This document shows, piece by piece, positions 23,625-32,744 of a stretch of 64,000 bases of DNA. The notes beneath the pieces are model-generated. The model ran no database searches. It was not told where the DNA came from and saw nothing but the letters and a program-made list of their open reading frames with translations. The position numbers were made by a program, and so were the translations under genes. Position 1 is the stretch's first letter. Every line of letters begins with the position of its first letter. Origin of the DNA: Phocoena phocoena (lineage: Eukaryota; Chordata; Mammalia; Artiodactyla; Phocoenidae); the NCBI RefSeq assembly GCF_963924675.1, contig NC_089226.1, positions 50,547,124 to 50,611,123 on the forward strand, read 5' to 3'.

Positions 23625-24440
23625 TTAGAAAAGTTCCTTTAGCATTTGTTGTAGAGCTGGTTTGGTGGTGCTGTGTTCTCTTAGCTTTTGTTTGTCTGTA
23701 AAGCTTTTGATTTCTCCATCGAATGTGAATTAGTTCTTTGCTGGGTAGAGTAATCTTGGTTGTAGGTTCTTCCCTTTCATCACTTTAAATATATTGTGCC
23801 ACTCCCTTCTTGCTTGTAGATTTTCTGCTGAGAAATCAGCTGTTAACCTTATGAGAGTTCCCTTGTATATTGTCTTTTTTCCCTTGTCGCTTTTAATAAT
23901 TTTTCTTTGTTTTTAATTATTGTCAATTTGATTATTATGTGTCTTGGCATGTTTTTCCTTGGATTTATCCTGCCTGGTACTCTCTGCACTTCCTGGACTT
24001 GATTGGCTATTTCCTTTCCCATGTTAGGGAAGTTTTCAACTATAATCTCTTCAAATATTTTCTCGGGACCTTTCTCTCTCTCTTCTTCTTCTGGCACCCC
24101 TATAATGTGAACGTTGGGTCATTTAATGTTGTCCCAGAGGTCTCTTATGCTGTCTTCATTTCTTTTCATTCTTTTTTCTTTATTCTGTTCCATGGCAGTG
24201 AATTCCACCATTCTGTCTTCCAGGTCACTTATCCGTTCTTCTGCCTCAGTTATTCTGCTATTGATTTCTTCTAGTGTATTTTTCAATTCAGCTATTTTAT
24301 TGTTCATCTCTGTTTGTTCTTTAATTCTTCTAGGTGTTTGTTAAACATTTTTTGCATCTTCTCGATCTTTGCTCCCATTCTTTTTCTGAGGTCTTGGATC
24401 ATCTTCACTATCATTATTCTGAATTCCTTTTCTGGAAGGT
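23625..24440 (-). pseudogene. L1 ORF1 remnant (coiled coil and RNA-binding part)
   Basis: Minus strand 24307-24119 encodes a heptad-like coiled coil (KIAELKNTLEEINSRITEAEER and onward, ISDLEDRMVEF). 24097-23849 encodes the RRM-side segment (KIFEEIIVENFPNMGKEI, RVPGRINPRKNMPRHIIIKL). These are characteristic of L1 ORF1p. Frameshifts separate the pieces. Better preserved than the ORF1 at 19860-20720. Confidence 0.9.
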
Positions 24441-24479
24441 TGCCTATCTCCACTTCATTTAGTTGTTTTTCTTGGGTTT

Positions 24480-25427
24480 TATCTTGTTACTTCATCTAGT
24501 ACATAGCCCTCTGCCTTTTCATTTTGTCTGTCTTTCTGTGAATATGATTTTCATTTCACAGGCTGCAGGATTGTTGTCCTTTTTGCTTCTACTGTCTGCC
24601 CTCTGGTGGATGAGGCTATCTAATAGGCTTGTGCAAGCTTCATGATGGGAGGGACTGGTGGTGGGTCCAGCTGGGTGTTGCTCTGGTGGGCAGGGCTCAG
24701 TAAAACTTTAATCCACTTGTCTTGTGATAGGTGGGTCTGAGTTCCCTTCCTGTTGGTTGTTTGACCTGAGGTGACCCAGCACTGTAGCCTACAAGCTCTT
24801 TGGTGGTGCTAATGGTGGATCTGGGAAGGCTTATGCCAAGGAGTACTTCCCAGAACTTCTGCTGCCAGTGTCCTTGTCCGCACAGTGAGCCACAGCCGCC
24901 CCCCGCCTCTTCAGGAGACCCTCCAACAGTAGCAGGTAGGTCTGGTTCAGTCTCCTATGGAGTCACTGTTCTTTACCCTGGGCCCTGGTGCAGACACTAC
25001 TTTGTGTGTGCCCTCCAAGAGTGGAGTCTCTGTTTCCCCCAGTGCTGTCAAAGTCCTGCAATCAAATCTCACTAGCCTTCAAAATCTGATTCTCTGGGAC
25101 TTCCTCCTCCTGTTGGTGGACCCCCAGGTTGGGAAGCCTGATGTGGGGCTCAAAGCCTTCACTGCAGTTGGTGGACTTCAGTGGTATAATTGTTGTCCAG
25201 TTTGTGAGTCACCCACCGAGCATCTATGGGATTTGATTTTATTGTGATTGCGCCCCTCCTACCATCTCGCTGCAGCTTCTCCTTTGTCTTTGGATGCGGG
25301 GTATCTTTTCTGGTGAGTTCCAGTGTCTTCCTGTTGATGACTGTTCAGCAGTTAGTGGTGATTCTGGTGTTCTCGCAAGAGGGAGTGAGCGCACGTCCTT
25401 CTACTCCATCATGTTGAACTAGTCTCC
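24480..25427 (-). promoter_or_regulatory. L1 5' UTR of the second half
   Basis: Roughly 0.95 kb of GC-richer sequence between ORF1 and the L1 5' end, less than half the length of the 5' UTR at 20720-22875. Includes reversed 5'-terminal words 'GAGGGAGTGAGCGCACGTCCTTCTACTCC' near 25379-25407. A degenerate promoter at best. Confidence 0.65.
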
Positions 25428-25441
25428 GCCTCCCTTGGATT

Positions 25442-26165
25442 TTATCAATATGTTACAGTGAACATGGGCATTCAAGTATCTGAGTCCTTGTTTTCAATTC
25501 TTTTGGGTATACCTAGAGGTAGAATTACTGGGTCATCTGGTAATTCTATGTTTAATTTATTGAGGAGCCACCAAACTTTTCTACTGCAGCTTAACCATTT
25601 TACATTGCTGCTAGCAATGTATGAGGGTTCTAATTTCTCTACATCTTTACCAACAGTTTTATTTATTTTGTTATTATTGTTATAGTCATTCTATTGGGTG
25701 TGAAGTGGTATCTTATAGTGGGTTTTGACTTGTATATTCCTGAATAACAATGTTGGGTATCTTTTCATGTGCAAATTTCTGATGAACTGAGTATTTTATC
25801 ATTGTCGAGTGGTCATCTTCATCTCTGGTAAGGTTTTCTGCTATTTGGTCTATAGCTAAATATTTGCTTTGGTTCATATTTGCATGCTATATCTTCCTTG
25901 ATGCTTTAATTTTCAATCTTTTTCTATTCTTGTATTTAGTTGTGGATATTTTAAAAAATTATCTGACATTCTTTGTCTTTTATCTATAGGAGCATAGATC
26001 ATTAATATAATAACAGGTATCTGTGGGATTATATCTACATTTTTTGGTTCTTTCTCTTTGTTCCACCATTTGTATGGTTCTCTTTTTCCTGTTATTTTGC
26101 TTCTTTTTTGGATGAATAACTTGTATCATTTCATGTTTTGTATATGTATTATTTCCCTTTGATGC
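25442..26165 (-). mobile_element. Old L1, continuation right of nested block
   Basis: Resumes the L1M of 13960-14425 at 'TTACAGTGAACATGGGCATTCAAGTATC', 'TTCTTTTGGGTATACCTAGAGGTAGAATTACTGGGTCA', 'GGTGTGAAGTGGTATCTTATAGTGG'. From about 25850 it jumps to the ORF2 start/inter-ORF region ('GCATGCTATATCTTCC', 'TTTCTCTTTGTTCC'), so most of ORF2 has been deleted. Confidence 0.85.
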
Positions 26166-26169
26166 TGAA

Positions 26170-26650
26170 AGAAATTACCGCAAATTTAGTGACTTAAGTA
26201 AAGAATAAATTTATTCTCTCACATTTCTGGAAGCAAGATATCTGAAATCACTTTCATTGGGCTAAAGTAAAGATGTCAGTAGGACTGATTACTTTTGGAG
26301 GTAATGAGGGGATAATCTGTTTTCTTCCCTTTTTTCACTTTTTAGTGTTCACCTGTATTCCTTGCATTTGGCCCCTACTCCATCTTCAAAGCACATCACT
26401 GCAATTTCTTCTTGTGTTATCACATAATATTCTCCTGTTCTGTAGTCAAGTCTCTGAATCCTACCTTTTATAAAGAAATTTATTATTATATTTAGAGCCC
26501 AGCTGCATAATCCAGAATAATCTCCCCACCTCATGATCCTAAATTTAACCATATCTGCAAAATCCCTTTTGCCAAATGAGGTAACATTCACATATTCCAG
26601 GGATTAAGATGTATTTTTGCGGGCCATTTATTTAGAACTGTACTAGTGCA
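26170..26650 (-). mobile_element. MaLR (MLT1-like) LTR, antisense
   Basis: Reverse-complement LTR text: 'AAATTACCGCAAATTTAGTGACTTAA', 'AATTTATTCTCTCACATTTCTGGAAGC', 'GGGCTAAAGTAAAGATGTCAGTAGG', 'CATAATCCAGAATAATCTCCCCACCTCATGATCCTAAATTTAACCATATCTGC'. Inserted into the old L1 and present without recognisable internal region, so a solo LTR. Confidence 0.8.
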
Positions 26651-28520
26651 CAATTTGTACAACCTGTTCCTGTTTTCCACTGGTTCCCATGAAAGTTACA
26701 ACATGTGTCCTTCACTTAAAAAATCTAAAGTTAATCAAAAACCCTACTGTCCTTTTGTGCAACATAGGCCCTTAGAACACTTTAGCTTCATTTCTCTTCT
26801 CCCAGCTTGTATATTTAATTCAATTATTTTATTCTATAAAACATTATAAAATTATTCTATATAGTTAATCTTCTTTTAGATTTATCTATATATATTTACA
26901 ACTTATTTTGCTTTTCATTCTTTCTTGTAACTCAGACCTTTCATCTGGATCACATGCCAAAGAACTTCCTTTTTGAGGGTCATATAGTGGCAGACTTTAA
27001 AAATATACCTGTTTGTTTGAAATATCTTTAATTCTTCTAACCTTTTGGTAGATACTCTTCTTGAGTATATAATTCTAAGTTGCATATGTAGCCTTCCAGC
27101 ATGTTGAAAGTATAAGCAGTCTGTCTTCTGGCTTCTGAAGTGGCTCTTGATAAGTCAGCTATCAGACTAATAGATGCTTCTTTGAAGGCAGTCTATTTCC
27201 CCCCTTCCCCAAGATGCTGTCAATATCTTTTCTTCATCTTTAGTGTTTCAATGTCATTATGTCATATAAGAATGGATTTGTGTAGCTCTTCTTTCATACT
27301 CCATGGGCTTCTTGAATCTGAGAAATTGCATTTTTATCTGTTTTGGAAAATTCTCAGGTACCGTCTCTTCATATATTTCCTGTGTTCCATTCTGTGTTTT
27401 CATTATGTAACTTGGAATAGATACCCATTAGACTTTCCCATCCTCTCCTCCATGTCTCTTATTCACTCTCTTGTATTTTCTATCACTTCTTTAATCTTTG
27501 TGGTGCATTCTGAATAATTTCTTTTGAACTGTTTCTGTTTTCAATTGTGACTAATATGTTATAAACCCTGTACATTGAATTTTTTCTTTGGGATATGTAA
27601 ATTTCATTTTTTGGAATTTCTAGTCCGTTTATTTTTTCCCCTATTAGTTATTATAAAGCTTTCCTTTTATTTTCTTAAACACTATAAAACATGTTTAAAA
27701 TAATTTGCATTTGATAATTGTGAAAGTATCAAAAATTTTTGAAGTTTGTGTGAATTTGTTTCTGCTGGTTTATTTTTATCTATTTTTTTGGATGATTCTC
27801 CTCATAGTGCCTTGCTTCCTCCTGGGCTCATTTTTGGCTATGAAATGCTTAGTATTCATAGAAAAGTATTTGTGAGCATTCTTTGAGGCTTAGGAGGAGT
27901 TGCTTGTATCTCCTGAGCCTTTGAATTTGCTAATTCCAGGTACCAAGGGGCCCTTCTTATCAAGGACCACTTTTACCTTGACTGTACTTGAGATTTCGAA
28001 CTGCAAAGATGATATGAATTTTAGCCATAAATAAGCTCGATATTTACCCATAGGCCTAAAGTTCTTGTAGAATCATTTCCACACAACATCTACCTTCCTC
28101 AACATCAGAGTCAGGGCAAGTTTCCTTGCATTTGCCAGGGGTTGGGACAGGATTTATGGGTTTATTTAGGTTATTTCTGCCTGAAGGAATTGCCCTTTGA
28201 GGCACAGATTTTATTGCCCCTGAGCTTTTATCACTCTACTCTAAGCTCTGGGAGACTCTCAAAATCTAAGTGTTTCACAGGTTCGGCAAAAGCTCTTAGA
28301 ACTAAAGTGGTTGGAGTCCTGCCTTTGCTTAGATTTTGGCGCAGTGATTCCTAAGTCTCTTGTCAGCTCTTATTATTTTAGGAAGATTCATAGAATATTT
28401 TAACCTGAATCTTTAAATATTTGTTAGCAGAAGGTTGATACAAATATGTGACATATCAAGTTAACAGAAAGAGAAAATGTTTTCTATGTCTCTTAACTTT
28501 CTTTTAGAGTTCCCTTCTCT
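26650..28520 (-). mobile_element. Old L1, inter-ORF, ORF1 and 5' part
   Basis: Reverse of L1M: 'CCAAAGAACTTCCTTTTTGAGGGTC', 'AATTCTTCTAACC...AGTATATAATTCTAAGTTG', 'TTCTGGCTTCTGAAGTGGCTCTTGATAAGTCAGC', 'CATGGGCTTCTTGAATCTGAGAAATTGC', then 5'-UTR-like AT-rich text. Collinear with 25850-26165. The right boundary is approximate. Confidence 0.75.
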
Positions 28521-28659
28521 TGCTCTGTTTCACTTAGTGTAATTTCTGATCTAGTTTCCATTTCTCAACGTCTGTCTTTAGATATGTTTAAATAGTTGTT
28601 CAACTTTCCCATTGATTTGCGGGGGTGATGCATATAAGTACCTTAGAGTATAAACCAAA

Positions 28660-29212
28660 GATGTTAAGTATGGTTGAATGAGTTTTGACAGATGTACACT
28701 CTTGTGTAATCACCACTGCGGTTAGGATCTAAAGCGTTTTCCATACCCCAGTAAATCCTAAATTCTGTTGTGCCTCTTTCCATTCAGTGATCCCGTCACC
28801 AGGCCACACTGTTCTAATATTGACAACCAAAGTTTAGTTTTGTCTCTTCTGCTCTCAAATTTTATATAAATGGTATTGTAATGTATTTTATATAAATGGT
28901 ATTATAAAATTTATATAAGTTTTATATAAATGGTATATATTATTTTATATGTGGCTACTTATACTAAGCTTCATGCATATTATTGCATTTGTTGGTACTT
29001 CATTCCCTTTTGTTTTGAGTAGCATTTCATTGTTTGAATGTGCAACAACAATATCTTTATCCCTTTACCTGGTAATGGACATCTGGGTTATTTCCACATC
29101 TTTGCTATTATAATCCTTCTTGTTTAATTTCTTTTGGTGGAGCTATGTTATTATTTCACTTGTATTATTACCTAAAAGCAGAGTTACTAGGGCAATTTAC
29201 TTGAAAAATCAT
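28660..29212 (-). mobile_element. Ancient L1 3' UTR / ORF2 end
   Basis: 'GAGTTTTGACAGATGTACACTCTTGTGTAATCACCAC', 'TTCCATTCAGTGATCCCGTCACCAGGCC', 'TTTGTTTTGAGTAGCATTTCATTGTTTG', 'GTAATGGACATCTGGGTTATTTCC' match an antisense L1M 3' end. An internal ATTTTATATAAATGGTAT unit is repeated about four times (28857-28945), a local tandem expansion. Confidence 0.8.
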
Positions 29213-29219
29213 TCACCAG

Positions 29220-29610
29220 ACATTTTCCAAATTTGATCAAAAACAAAAGCAAACAGAGCTCTAATAAAATCAGTAAAAAATAAGCAGGGTAAGTGCAAAT
29301 AAAACCATATAATAACTAACTAGTTTAAAATAAAAGATAAAGAACATATCTCAAAGATAGCCAGAGGGGGAAAAAAACTTTACCTGCAAGGAAAAGCAAA
29401 ATTGAATTGTCATAAGAAAAACTGAACGAAAAAAGACAGAGGAATGACATCATTACAATGCTGAAAAAACTGGTCACATAAATTCTATATCTAAGAAAAA
29501 ACTTTTTTATAAAATTAAAGTGAGTTATAGATTTTTCAAATATACAGAAGTTGGAAGAATTTGTTAGTGGGATAGCTGTACAATACATGCTAAAGGCTAA
29601 TGGGCTTGCT
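29220..29610 (+). mobile_element. Ancient L1 ORF1-region fragment in opposite orientation
   Basis: Sense L1 ORF1 text: 'CCAAATTTGATCAAAAACAAAAG', 'GATAGCCAGAGGGGGAAAAAAAC', 'GACAGAGGAATGACATCATTACAATGCTGAAAAAACTGG', 'ACAGAAGTTGGAAGAATTTGTTAGTGGGATAGCTGTACAATACATGC'. Directly abuts the antisense 3' segment at 28660-29212, giving a head-to-head L1 pair. Confidence 0.7.
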
Positions 29611-29659
29611 GAGGTATCTGTGGTAACCACTGCCTGGCCACCTCACTGCCACCTGCTCA

Positions 29660-31427
29660 GCTGCCTGAGCCATGGACATGCCACTGCCTCTGTGGGTATG
29701 TCCTAACCCATCACCTTCATCACCTTCCAGTACCACCTGTTCTGCTACTTCTTTCTTTGGAATAGCTTAGTTTTACTTCCTAGGTTCTTAATTCCACCTT
29801 AACTTTTTTTCTTTAAACATTGAATACTGTTAAATATCGTAACTGAGACCTTGGGTCATTTAAAGAAATTTATTCTTTGTCGTTTGTGCCAAATCGTGTG
29901 GTGGTTTGTTTCCTTTTGGAACTTTTTACTTAATTTTATTGGTTCAGTGGAATCTGAATGCACCGTGGGGGTGTGAATTAATGATGATTTCCTTCAGAGG
30001 GTTTCATTTGTTTCTGTTGGGAACTGCTGGACATTGCTGATTTAGTATCGCATTAGTCCTCTTTGAGGGTCTGGGCTTAAAGTAGGGGACTCCCAGATTC
30101 ATCCTGTCCAACTTCATGTGGGCTCAAGTTAACACAGCCTTGATTTAGGCATTTATCCTGAGATAACCTGATTTCCATGTTCTCTTACAGTCCATCACTC
30201 TCAAATCTTGTTTTAGCTCTCTGTTGCTGTTCTCCCTTCCTTCCTTCTTTTATTCTTTCCTTTCTTTTTTACCCTTACTTCCTTACGTGTTTTCAGTTTA
30301 TTATAAAGTTTCTTTCAGTGCATCTAGGAATTAGCTATATTGTCATGGGAGGTTCCTTTGAAACTTTCCTACTGCAGAGAGTCGCTGATATGAGCCTAAT
30401 CTCTAGGCTGGGGATGTCACCCCTCTGCATTTAGTGTCAGTTTTCCCTTTGTGAAATGGAGACACGAATAAGGCACCAAGATGATCTGAGGGTTGTCGAG
30501 GCAGTGTTTGTGAACTCACTTTGCAACCATTGGTTACATAGCAGTTAACATGTAGAAGGTGTTTAGTTATTCCTTGTCAAATGAGCTAGTAGATGAACAG
30601 AAAGGCTTTACCTCCTGTGGACCTAGAGACAAAAATTACAGAATGTTTTGCAGTTTTCCTCCCTCACTGGAGAGAGTCTTAGCAATGCTGTCCCCCGCCC
30701 TGTGAAGACATGTTGGGAGCAAACTAGAAACAAAAGGAAAATGTGAAGAGAATGTTGCTTGTGTATATGGGATTCTACTGAGAATGCTTGAGAAGGGTAA
30801 ATGGATGAGGATGTAAGAAACGTGCTGACAGGATAAAACACAAGATGACTAGTGAACTTGAGAACAGCTGTGAAAGGAATGAACACAGAACACTAATGAT
30901 CACCAATGGCCAGAGGAGAAAATACTGAAATAGTTGTACATTGTTTTTCATCTCAAGCCCCTGTTGTGTGAGAAGCAGCTGTACATGGTACACACACTCT
31001 ACTTGCCTCACTCTTTCCTCACTGATAAGCCATCAACCATTGTTTTCCTAGATGCTGTTTGTATAATTTAACTTTTATTAACTTTTTAAAATAACAACAC
31101 TAGCAGGCTCTCTTACACCCATCGTTTTAATTAATACTTAAAACAACACAGTGAAATGAGTACTTTTTAATCCTCCTTTTTTTTTCCAGTTAATAGAATT
31201 GAACTTTCTTAAAATTATTTCCTTTGATTTTAAGACAAGGTTCAGAGTCTTCCCAGTAGCATTATTTCCTTAGATTGTCTCCTTTTGACCCACAGCTCAG
31301 ATTTCTTAGCAATAATGGCATAAAACAGATTCCACCTTTCATAAGCCTGGATTCTATGATGAATTTTTATGTCTTACATGTATCAAGAGGGATTGGGCAG
31401 ATCGTTAGCATTTGGAGTTTAATTATT
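29660..31427. other. Mostly unassigned sequence
   Basis: No gene or clear repeat. 30430-30550 has a weak MIR-like line ('TTTTCCCTTTGTGAAATGGAGAC'). 31090-31190 also has a weak MIR/L2 feel ('AAAACAACACAGTGAAATGAGTAC'). I would not call either firmly. Confidence 0.4.
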
Positions 31428-31442
31428 GGTCTGGTTGCTTTT

Positions 31443-31654
31443 TTTTTTTTTTTTTTTTTTTGCGGTACGCGGGCCCCCTCACTGTTGTGGCCTCTCCCGT
31501 TGAGGAGCACAGGCTTCGGACGCGCAGGCTCAGCAGCCATGGCTCACGGGCCCAGCTGCTCCACGGCATGTGGGATCTTCCCGGACTGGGGCATGATCCC
31601 GTGTCCCCTGCATCGGCAGGTGGACTCTCAACCACTGCGCCACCAGGGAAGCCC
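31443..31654 (-). mobile_element. CHR-type SINE
   Basis: Full-length antisense copy: T-run, 'GCGGTACGCGGGCCCCCTCACTGTTGTGGCC', 'GGCTCACGGGCCCAGCTGC', ending 'GCGCCACCAGGGAAGCCC'. Perfect 15-bp TSD GGTCTGGTTGCTTTT at 31428-31442 and 31655-31669. Confidence 0.97.
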
Positions 31655-31669
31655 GGTCTGGTTGCTTTT

Positions 31670-32195
31670 ATGGTCTGTTATAGCCTTTCTCTTTGGTTGA
31701 CAGATGTTTTCAAGAATTTGCTTTTTACTTAATTTCTTTATGTCTTTCTGCAATAATAAATCAATGCCAATTCAGGAGACTTGAATATTAATGAGAAAAC
31801 AGAGAGAACTAAAAAGTTGTGTTACTGTACAGAATGCATGCCATGAAAACCAGAGGTTTCACAGCTCTGAGTTTGGTAAAAGTAACCTGAGAGAGGAAAG
31901 AAATGATCCTTTATGCGTTTTAGTGTCCACAGGGTAAAAAACATGGTTTGCAAGTAACTCACATATTACTGAAATTTCTCTTGTTTTTCCTCATAGAAAG
32001 AATATTGTATAACATGGTGAACAACACACTCAAAAGCATCCCTCAAGAAAATACAGCTTGTGTTAATGAGGCTACTTTTCTACAGTACCCTTTGGGGGTT
32101 TTATGATAAAACATAAAAATGTAGCACATTTCAATGAAAACAATTCTATAAGGGCAAATACGATGCAGTCCAGATGTGTAGCTCCCACGTCTAAT
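31670..32195. other. Unassigned sequence
   Basis: AT-rich, no frame of note, no recognised repeat. Confidence 0.4.
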
Positions 32196-32199
32196 ATAG

Positions 32200-32280
32200 G
32201 AGTGCGTGTGTGTATATGTATGTGTATATATGTGTGTGTGTGTGTGTATAAACACCTACATATGCATATATGTATATATA
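32200..32280 (+). repeat. (TG)n/(TA)n microsatellite
   Basis: GTGCGTGTGTGTATATG-type repeat with a pure TG run at 32231-32246 and a terminal TATATG/TATA segment that directly abuts the mariner element. Confidence 0.9.
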
Positions 32281-32359
32281 TTGGGTTGGCCAAAGAGTTT
32301 GTTCAGGTTTTTCATAGCATCTTACGGAAAAGCCCGAGCAAACTTTTTGGCCAACCCAA
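32281..32359. mobile_element. 79-bp mariner-type MITE (palindromic)
   Basis: Starts TTGGGTTGGCCAAA and ends TTTGGCCAACCCAA, perfect 14-bp terminal inverted repeats. The inner arms also pair: 'GTTTGTTCAGG' with 'CCCGAGCAAAC' and 'TTTTTC' with 'GGAAAA'. It is flanked by TA on both sides (32279-32280 and 32360-32361), the Tc1/mariner target duplication. Far too short for a transposase, so non-autonomous. Related short palindromes are abundant in cetartiodactyl genomes, and the bovine miR-2284/2285 hairpins are of this kind of origin as I recall. Whether this copy is transcribed is unknown. Confidence 0.93.
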
Positions 32360-32394
32360 TAAACTTAAATTTACAAAAAATTTTAAACTAGCTA

Positions 32395-32740
32395 TTTAAA
32401 GGTTACATTTTGATGAGTTTTGACATCTTTATATACTCCTATATCCATATAGTCACCACAAGCATTTCTGTCACCTCCAAAATTCCCGTGTCCTATCCTA
32501 GTGAGACTCCCTCACCCTGTCTAAGCCACCACCGATATGCTTTTCCATCTCTAAAGATTTAGATTTGTTTCTGTTAGAGTTTCATGTAAATGGAATCATA
32601 AATATGCACTATTTTGTGTCTGGCTACCTTTGGTCAGCATAGAGCTTCTGAGACTCATCCATGTTGCTGTGTTTATCTCCAGTTTCTTCATTTTTTTGCT
32701 GACTAGTATTCCATTGTATGACTAGGCCACATTTTAAAGC
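32395..32740 (-). mobile_element. Ancient L1 3' UTR fragment
   Basis: 'GATGAGTTTTGACATCTTTATATACTCC', 'TTTCATGTAAATGGAATCATAAATATGCACTATTTTGTGTCTGGC', 'GACTAGTATTCCATTGTATGACTAGGCCACATTTT' are antisense L1M 3' end text. Confidence 0.8.
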
Positions 32741-32744
32741 CCAA

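Larger units (their letters stand above)
22876..25427 (-). mobile_element. Second L1 5' half: ORF2 N-terminus, ORF1, 5' UTR
   Basis: Starts abruptly inside ORF2 ('TGTAATTGATTTCTAATCTCATAGC', homologous to about 19080-19110 in the neighbour) and proceeds through the endonuclease region, ORF1 and a ~0.9-kb 5' UTR to the L1 start at 25427 ('CTACTCCATCATGTTGAACTAGTCTCC', reverse of an artiodactyl-type L1 5' end). The right flank is GCCTCCCTTGGATT (25428-25441), matching 15796-15809. The 5' UTR differs clearly from that at 20720-22875, so this is not a simple recent tandem duplication. Confidence 0.9.

Noticed and set aside
32043..32399. His/Thr/Ile-rich and Val/Cys-rich small frames
   Set aside because: Produced by the TG/TA repeat next to the mariner MITE; the MITE is too short to encode transposase.
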